This document shows, piece by piece, positions 58,801-64,000 of a stretch of DNA of 64,000 nt (position 1 is the first letter of the stretch; every line of letters begins with the position of its first letter). The notes below the pieces were generated by a model, which was not told where the DNA came from, did not search any database, and saw only the letters and a list, made by a program, of their open reading frames with translations. The stretch lies in contig NC_047083.1 of assembly GCF_902459465.1 (NCBI RefSeq), positions 1,428,501-1,492,500 on the forward strand, written 5' to 3'. Both the position numbers and the translations under genes were made by a program. This DNA comes from Asterias rubens (taxonomy: Eukaryota > Echinodermata > Asteroidea > Forcipulatida > Asteriidae).

Positions 58801-61315
58801 AATATAAATAGTTTTATTTTCCTTTCCTTGTTTCATGTCTTTTGTTCATGTATTGCTTCTACAAATAGAAACCTCTTGCATACAATTATTGGCATGGTTG
58901 GACCTGATAAAGCGTATAGGCGCTACTGATCATTCTTCCTTGGTCTTTTTACTGTTTTTTTTCCTTGACAATATTTCGTATAAGTAGGATTTGAAACTTT
59001 GCATGGTGGAAATACGATATAGAAAGGTTTGAGGTAACACCATGTAATGACTATCTCTAATGAGTTGGGGTGGTTCTGAAAAGAACTGTTTTTTAATTTT
59101 TATATTTCGTATGTGACCCCACAATAATGTTCCAAATATACATGATAACGGAATTTGCACGATTTAGTTTTTATCACCATTTTAAATTTACTTTCGGCAT
59201 AACTATCGGCATAACTATCGGCAGCATTGAAAAAGGTGACTGCAAATGAAAGCACATTATTTAGTTTTGTGCATGTGAAAACAGCAAACTTTCACACTGC
59301 TAGGGTTGACTTTCGATTTTATTTGTGTTGTTATGGTTTAGTTTTTAGTTCACAAAATTTCGAGTCAAGCACTTTTAGTCTTGAGAATTCCGCTGTTGGG
59401 CGTTTTATTTCATCTTGTTTTGTGTAGTACTCGGTTTCCACATGGGGTACTGAACCACCCTGCTACAGCACAGTCAAATTTATAAATTTCACTCTATTGA
59501 CGATGTGACCTATGTTTACATTCAAACCGCCCTCTGTTGACAAAACACTGTATACGTCATGTATCGCCGGGCAAAACTACGCGTAGCAGTCATGGTAAGA
59601 TTGCATACACTTTCTAGCTGGCTGCCAAAACACGGTGTGTGCGCGAATCGTGTTATGGTTTTCGAGTGACGTCAGAGGTCACTATGTCAATAGAACTGTT
59701 TGTATCCGTCGTTTTTTTCTTCTTTAAATACTAACAATTGTTAAATACACTTCATAAACAAACAGATAAAATACAAAACACCTTTAGTATTTGCGTGAAT
59801 TCATTGTTCCTGTCTTTTGTCTAAGCGCAATCAAAAATAAATAAATAAAAGACGATTGATGTAATATCACATATATATACTTTGGCGCGCCATACAGCAA
59901 AGGTTAATTAATGGGGAATTCCCTTTCCTCTCCATTGCACCAAGGTCGGCAGATTGTAAACATTTATTTTACCTTTTTCCGGTTGTGGATTGATTTGCTT
60001 TGTCAAAGAAGGCCAGAGCTGGACATGAGTTTGTTTTAACGAAATAGTAAACTCATGCACCACATTATAATATTTCACTTTCATTAATGCATGTCTTTTG
60101 TGTCCTGTACTTTGTAAATTGGCAACAACACAATAAGCCATTATACACATGACACTAGGTTTTGGTCAATTTGTCTGTACACCCAAACCAAACAATGCAC
60201 TCCTGCTGTGTCCACCAAACCTCAAAAGAGCTAATTGGGTTTCCATGGTAATAGTCGATTAACTTGCACGACCCAGTATTCACCGTTGTTAATGTATTTT
60301 TGGCAAAACAACTAGGCAGCATTGAAACGGGTGACTGAACATAATGTAGCACATTATATTAATTTCATGCATGAAAGTACATCGAGCCCCAAAAAAGTTA
60401 ATCCTTACCAAGCCTGATACTTCACGGAGGCAATGAAGGCGCTTGCCCCCTGGTCAAATTGCCTTGGTGCCCTTAAAATACTACAAAGAAAATTTCAAAT
60501 TTCCTCATAGGGTACCATTTAACCAAGAAGAAAATGCCTTGGTGCCCTTGCCCTTTCAAAAACGAAGCATGCAGGTCTGACTATGTCAACATTGTATCAT
60601 TCTTCTCCCGAAGACGAGCTGTTCGAAACATCGAGACCAAAACGGCTCTTTTCTAAGCCAACACTCACCCTAAGAGATTTACACATGGTTGTACCCGCAA
60701 GTTTACTATTTATTTATCGTTTCTTCTTATTAAATCATTGATATGACGGTTGATTTATTGTGACTGATATGTCGAAAGGACGAGGGGGAAAGTAACGAGT
60801 TTAAAACGAGTTACTCGTCCTAAATTGAGATAGGATTAATCCTAACGTTTCGTGAAATCTTCTGCAGTTTTTGTTTTCACTTTCATAACTGCTAATTCTG
60901 TTGTGTATGTTGTATTTTCTTTTGACTTTGTGAAAAATTTGTGTCCTAGTCCGAATATGAACCCACTGGCGAATAGTTCGCTTGATATTATAAATAAATC
61001 AACATTGTGTGACGTCACACAAAATACTCATTATGTATGCTATATCACCGAAGTGACGGATGAATGTATGTGAGTAATGATGTTTCAAACGACGCATTGA
61101 GAAAGAAATGACCCACCGTTTCTTTTCTTTCGCCGACGACCAACCGACAGATACCTCTCCATTAAAGGTTGATCCCTCTGCTCCTGTCCTTTGTCATTGC
61201 CACTCTTCCACTGTTCCACTATGTCATTTGTCACATCCACAGTTGAAATTGAAGCACAGCACACCACTACCATTGTCAGCGGTAGGGTGATGAGACAAAA
61301 TAAAACCACTTTCAT
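46811..61315 (-). CDS. Ig-superfamily membrane receptor, right-arm copy, tail frameshifted
   Basis: Exons in coding order: 61315-61117, 58456-58118, 57390-57043, 56462-56106, 55171-54926, 53954-53892, 53327-53265, 52099-51905, 51214-50846, 50471-50142, 49145-48331, 47639-about 47454, 46854-46811. Layout is as in the left-arm copy but with a single Ig exon before the membrane helix, a propeptide 31 residues longer, and a different patch in the first V domain. The long tail exon is 815 nt instead of 816 (A5 instead of A6 at 48935-48939 on plus). If spliced as modelled, translation stops at 48904 after about 916 residues and the last ~300 tail residues are lost. Skipping that phase-1 exon would restore the frame. 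Everything else is open, so the break is recent, polymorphic, or a sequencing error. Confidence 0.78.
48331..49145 (-). CDS. Long tail exon with 1-nt frameshift (right arm)
   Basis: Compared with 25928-26743, one A is missing from a homopolymer. The frame changes from KKDPTQQPES to KKIQLNNLNQS-stop. The downstream frame (48263-48907) remains fully open and matches the left arm, showing no further decay. Confidence 0.9.
52163..52305. repeat. MITE family A copy, absent from the left arm
   Basis: Inserted between 'gagtacactta' and 'ttccaattctcttc' (right-arm sense). The left arm at about 22855-22880 has these sequences joined, i.e. an empty site. Confidence 0.9.
55769..55841 (+). mobile_element. 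tRNA-like SINE head, right-arm copy
   Basis: The same 73-nt unit as 18505-18577, here on the plus strand. A truncated copy lies at about 55485-55530. Confidence 0.65.
56106..56462 (-). CDS. Single membrane-proximal Ig exon of the right-arm receptor
   Basis: 119 codons with LKCSVLNVYPKITLHW and FVCNAIGAAIP. This is the counterpart of the two left-arm exons 17893-18240 and 18952-19305. It shares NFNPD with the second of these and is otherwise intermediate. Confidence 0.88.
57535..58046 (-). pseudogene. Two decayed exon-2 fragments, one split by a transposon
   Basis: Two tandem copies (about 125-bp period) of the broken exon-2 end lie at 57535-57607 and about 57665-57728 continuing at 58021-58046. 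The second is interrupted by the element 57729-58020. They contain frame-disrupting changes relative to exon 2. Confidence 0.78.
57729..58020. mobile_element. 292-bp inverted-repeat element with 10-bp target duplication
   Basis: Ends are 'atagagttatatataagaac' and the exact complement. The flanks are the direct repeat 'gtataggtac' (57719-57728 and 58021-58030). The long target duplication suggests a Mutator-like or similar superfamily. The left arm shows the unoccupied site at about 16910. Confidence 0.9.
58118..58456 (-). CDS. First V-like Ig exon of the right-arm receptor
   Basis: 113 codons versus 110 in the left arm. The last 48 residues, from AERYQLMDD onward, are identical. The segment after SSVFWYR reads RPTLVAKFSAPNEPGKNFT instead of GETLVIRLSDQLENIR. 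Confidence 0.9.
58640..60375. repeat. Decayed duplicated block in the right-arm first intron
   Basis: Segments near 58625-58790 and 59880-60020 share an order of motifs (ggcgcgccatac, then tggggaa, gtaaacat, and a 'gattg...tcaaagaa' stretch). A second pair (about 59170-59290 and 60296-60375) shares 'ggcagcattgaaa' and 'gcacattat'. This suggests an old ~1.2-kb duplication. A family F MITE sits in between. It is not present in the left arm. Confidence 0.5.
59495..59692. repeat. Foldback family F copy
   Basis: It matches 36854-37060 in inverted orientation, with 'gacgatgtgacct' ends. Confidence 0.85.
61117..61315 (-). CDS. Right-arm receptor exon 1 with longer propeptide
   Basis: 66 codons plus one base, with the same signal peptide as the left arm, then TVDVTND, a 31-residue polar insert including QWKSGNDKGQEQRD, then RRKKRNG at donor gtgggt. 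Confidence 0.82.
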
Positions 61316-61442
61316 GTCTTTGAGTAGGCCTGTTCAGAGCTAGATTTATGCAACCGTAATCTGGCTGATATCCTGCAAAAAGAGAAAGAACAATATTATT
61401 TGAGTTGCATGAGATGTTGCAAAACTTGTGTGACACGTTACT

Positions 61443-61775
61443 TAAAGGGTAGGGATACTTTTTGAAGGACACAAAACACAATGTCCAAAGATTTACATTA
61501 AACACACACAGTTTGAAGATAATTAAGGTAGAAAGCTTCCCTTAAAATACCTTGCTGAGGTGCTGCAGTTTTTGAGAAATGAGTAAAAGAAGTCACGAAA
61601 ATAGTTCATGACATTCATGACATTGTTTTACTAATTTTCTCAAAAACTACAGCACCTCAGCAAGTAATATTTTAAGGGAAGCTATCTACATTATATTCAA
61701 ACGGTGTAAGTTTAATACAAATCTGTGGAAATTGTGTTTTGTGTTACAAAAAGTACCCATCTCCCTAAAAACGGG
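61443..61775. repeat. Foldback family H (~330 bp)
   Basis: The arms meet around 61600. 'accttgctgaggtgctgcag' on the left is mirrored by 'acagcacctcagcaagta' on the right. Fragments of the family lie near 13385, 19985, 30240 and 55260. Confidence 0.85.
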
Positions 61776-61849
61776 TCTTTACAAAGTCCTCTTTTTTTTT
61801 GGGGGGGGGGGGTGTTTAAATTATTTATTAGATTTTTATTTAAATCGTT

Positions 61850-62035
61850 GTTGTACCTGTTGTTAACACATGAATCGAACTGCCACTTAGCAACAGGGCT
61901 GGTCAAGTGGTAAGACATCTGCTCCGGCAATGCAAAGGTCGTGGGTTCGAATTCCACCGAGTGACTTGTCTGTGGGATTTCCACAGAACTCGGGAAAGTT
62001 ACACAGTGGACATTGTTTAAATAATGTTACTTTTT
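61850..62035 (+). mobile_element. tRNA-derived SINE
   Basis: Box A 'ggtcaagtggtaaga' and box B 'ggttcgaattcc' within the same 'gtacctgttg' body as the copy at 2516-2710. Confidence 0.7.
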
Positions 62036-62091
62036 GTTTTGAATAAATGCTAAATAATAAACTACCAAACGAAGGTGTATTATTGGGGAAT

Positions 62092-62092
62092 G

Positions 62093-62121
<29 letters not shown>
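62092..62121 (+). repeat. G30 homopolymer
   Basis: Thirty consecutive G. A C/A-rich low-complexity region follows at 62305-62475. Lengths here are likely unreliable. Confidence 0.9.
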
Positions 62122-62123
<2 letters not shown>

Positions 62124-62475
62124 AGTGTTATACTTGTTCAGATAGATGTAACAACACTATGACCCTGAACTTATGTTTCCAAAACTCTACGTAAAAATCT
62201 TAGTTGCAATCAAATAGTAACTATGTTACATGGTATAGCCTATAACTGGGCAAACTTGTGGAACTGCATCACAAAACCGTACACCCCCGTCACCCCCACA
62301 CCACGCCCCCCCCCCCAAAAAAACAAAACAAAAAAAAACCAAACAAAACCCAAACCCCCCCCCAAAAAAAACAAAAACAAAACAAAAACGAAGGCATACC
62401 AGTTAAAAACAATCATTGCCAAATGTTTTGTTGTTGCTGGCCTACGCCCCCACCCCCCCCCCCCCCCCGATTATT

Positions 62476-64000
62476 CCATATGTCGATTTTAAGACTTTAT
62501 TTAATCAAACCATTTTGGTCATAGGCCTATTTTGCCTCTTTTTGGAAAGCCTATCGTATAATCGTCCATTCCTCTAGTGTTGTATTCAAAGAGGGGCACG
62601 CCACTGTTATTAGAAATTGTATTTGCTACTAAAACTATATCCATTTACACAAAGGTCAAAAACACTATAACAGTCGCAATTGCATTTTCACCCCACGTTT
62701 TTGTACATATAGCTCTATTTAGACTTGAATTCAAGTCTGAAACTGCGGTTTATTTCTCTGCATCAGCCACGCAGAATTCCCCCGCAGATTTGCTATCACC
62801 CCCACACGCACGCTCTAACTCGCAATCGTTGGCCAATGACGACGGAGGTTAATTTGCAAGCCGTGTCCGAAATGGCGACTAAGGCTACAGCTACGGCTAG
62901 ATCGCCCGCGTCTGCCTATTCTTCAACACTGGTAGACGCGCTGATCTAGACGTAGCTGTAGCCGAAGTCGTCGTTTCGGACACGGCCTTTGAACCAAGTC
63001 TAAGGACTACACGACATGGCGACAACGGTTGAGGTAGTACTGAGCTAGCTACAATGGAATATGCGTGTGTACATTCACAGTCATGCGGGTATACATTCAT
63101 GTTCATTTTGATAAACACCCGTTTGAAAATGAAAACCATTTCCGTAGCAGTTATATCCGTGGTATTTATATCTAACTAACGTGTCTGTGTCAATGATGAA
63201 TACAACACTGTTGAGTTTCAGTCGAATACAAGTTTTTTTTACAGAGAGTTAAAACTTATACCACTGAGGGAGCAAATTCATTTAAATTATAATAAATTCA
63301 AAAACACGTACCCTTATCGTATTGAAACTCATGTCGAGACTCGTCTTTTTATCGTGCATTTCGTTGAGATCAATGTTCAGTGCGGCTGCGGGAATTCCCC
63401 TTACATGTAATTCCGCCTAAAATGACCTAGCCTGTGACCGCACACAAAAGAGCCACCAAGCGTCGACTTTGGCGTGCACAGTTTTTTTTTAAACACATGT
63501 CATGACACGGCGAAACGTGCGGAAACAAGGGTGGGTTTCCCCGTTATTTTCTCCCGACTCCGATGACGGATTGAGCCTTAATTTTCACAGGTTTGTTATT
63601 TTATATATAAGTCGTGATACACGAAGTGTGGGCCTTGGACAATACTGTTTACCGAAAGTGTCCAATGGTTTTAATAATAATTGTATGACTATAAATATTA
63701 AAAAGAAAGAAATGCAGAGTGAAAAACAAAATCGGGTTGTATGAGGGCGCTATAACCACTGATAATATTATTATACATTATCATAAATTAATATACATTT
63801 TACATGTTATTAATGAGCAAGGGAGGCGCCCACGTAAATGACACTAAATGATTACTTATAGATACTGCTTTTATGTTGATTATTATATCGTTTGTTATTA
63901 TTAACATTATATTTCGGAGCGCGGCAACTTATAATAATACCCAATGTTAGCCAGGGCATCCCAGGTCTTGTAAAATGACCAAGTTTATTTGATATAGTTT
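62476..64000. other. Right flank, no supported gene
   Basis: It contains a foldback at 62857-62990 (ccgtgtccgaaatggcgact and complement) and a diverged half of family B at 63515-63673. I found no exon with splice support. Confidence 0.4.
62857..62990. repeat. Foldback family J
   Basis: The left arm 'ccgtgtccgaaatggcgact' is mirrored by 'gtcgtcgtttcggacacgg', with inner arms 'ctacagctacggctagatc' and 'gatctagacgtagctgtag'. Confidence 0.85.

Larger units (their letters stand above)
45760..61430 (-). repeat. Right arm of the large inverted duplication
   Basis: Reverse complement of about 15740-29090. Private to this arm: family G element 46189-46572, family A MITE 52163-52305, the 292-bp foldback 57729-58020, and ~2.1 kb of extra first-intron sequence including 59495-59692. 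Missing relative to the left arm: one tandem Ig-exon unit, the telomere-like repeat and the insertion at 28720. Confidence 0.93.

Noticed and set aside
58640-60375. Possible LTR retrotransposon flanked by two similar blocks
   Set aside because: The blocks share only scattered motifs; no gag/pol sequence, primer-binding site or target duplication was found.
62223-62524. Pro/Lys-rich frames
   Set aside because: Products of the C/A homopolymer-rich stretch.
1-64000. CRISPR arrays, operons or bacterial regulatory elements
   Set aside because: No spacer-repeat structure was seen, and introns, MITEs and metazoan protein families show that this is animal DNA.

Overview
The window is animal nuclear DNA with large introns, GT-AG splicing and dense foldback (MITE-like) repeats. 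Several repeats, above all the ~380-bp foldback starting 'aaaggcagtggacac', look to me like ones common in echinoderms. The best guess is an echinoderm, probably a sea star; this is inference from recall, not a search result. All gene models below were built by hand from splice sites, reading phase and domain motifs.

Left part (1-9.6 kb). A minus-strand signal-peptide exon (646-735) lies at the left edge, head to head with a complete plus-strand receptor tyrosine kinase gene (1563-9602, 12 exons, 734 aa). The kinase has two Ig domains, a Thr-rich stalk encoded by a 27-bp minisatellite, one membrane helix and an intact kinase domain with a YVNM tail. From 9.6 to 15.7 kb there is no gene, only repeats, including a decayed Tc1-like transposon with ~200-bp terminal repeats and nested foldbacks.

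Centre and right (15.7-61.4 kb). This is a large inverted duplication. The left arm (about 15.74-29.09 kb) and right arm (about 45.76-61.43 kb) each carry one copy of an Ig-family membrane receptor gene that I cannot assign to a known family. The two copies point toward each other. Each has a signal peptide, a short propeptide ending in a furin-like RKKR, two V-like Ig domains, one (right) or two (left) further Ig domains, one membrane helix, and a long Ser/Pro/acidic tail with two basic clusters. Every internal exon is phase 1-1. The arms differ by a tandemly duplicated Ig exon, a 31-codon insertion or deletion in exon 1, a sharply different patch in the first V domain, a 1-nt frameshift in the right-arm tail, and several mobile-element insertions.

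The ~16.7-kb spacer holds a complete minus-strand Amt-type ammonium transporter (31396-38698, 11 exons). It also holds a non-LTR reverse-transcriptase fragment and an unexplained exon-and-repeat region (40.8-43.6 kb). The right flank (61.4-64 kb) is repeats, a SINE and long G/C runs.

Functionally the window joins a signalling receptor, an ammonium channel and a duplicated, diverging pair of probable surface-recognition receptors. No operon-like coupling is implied.
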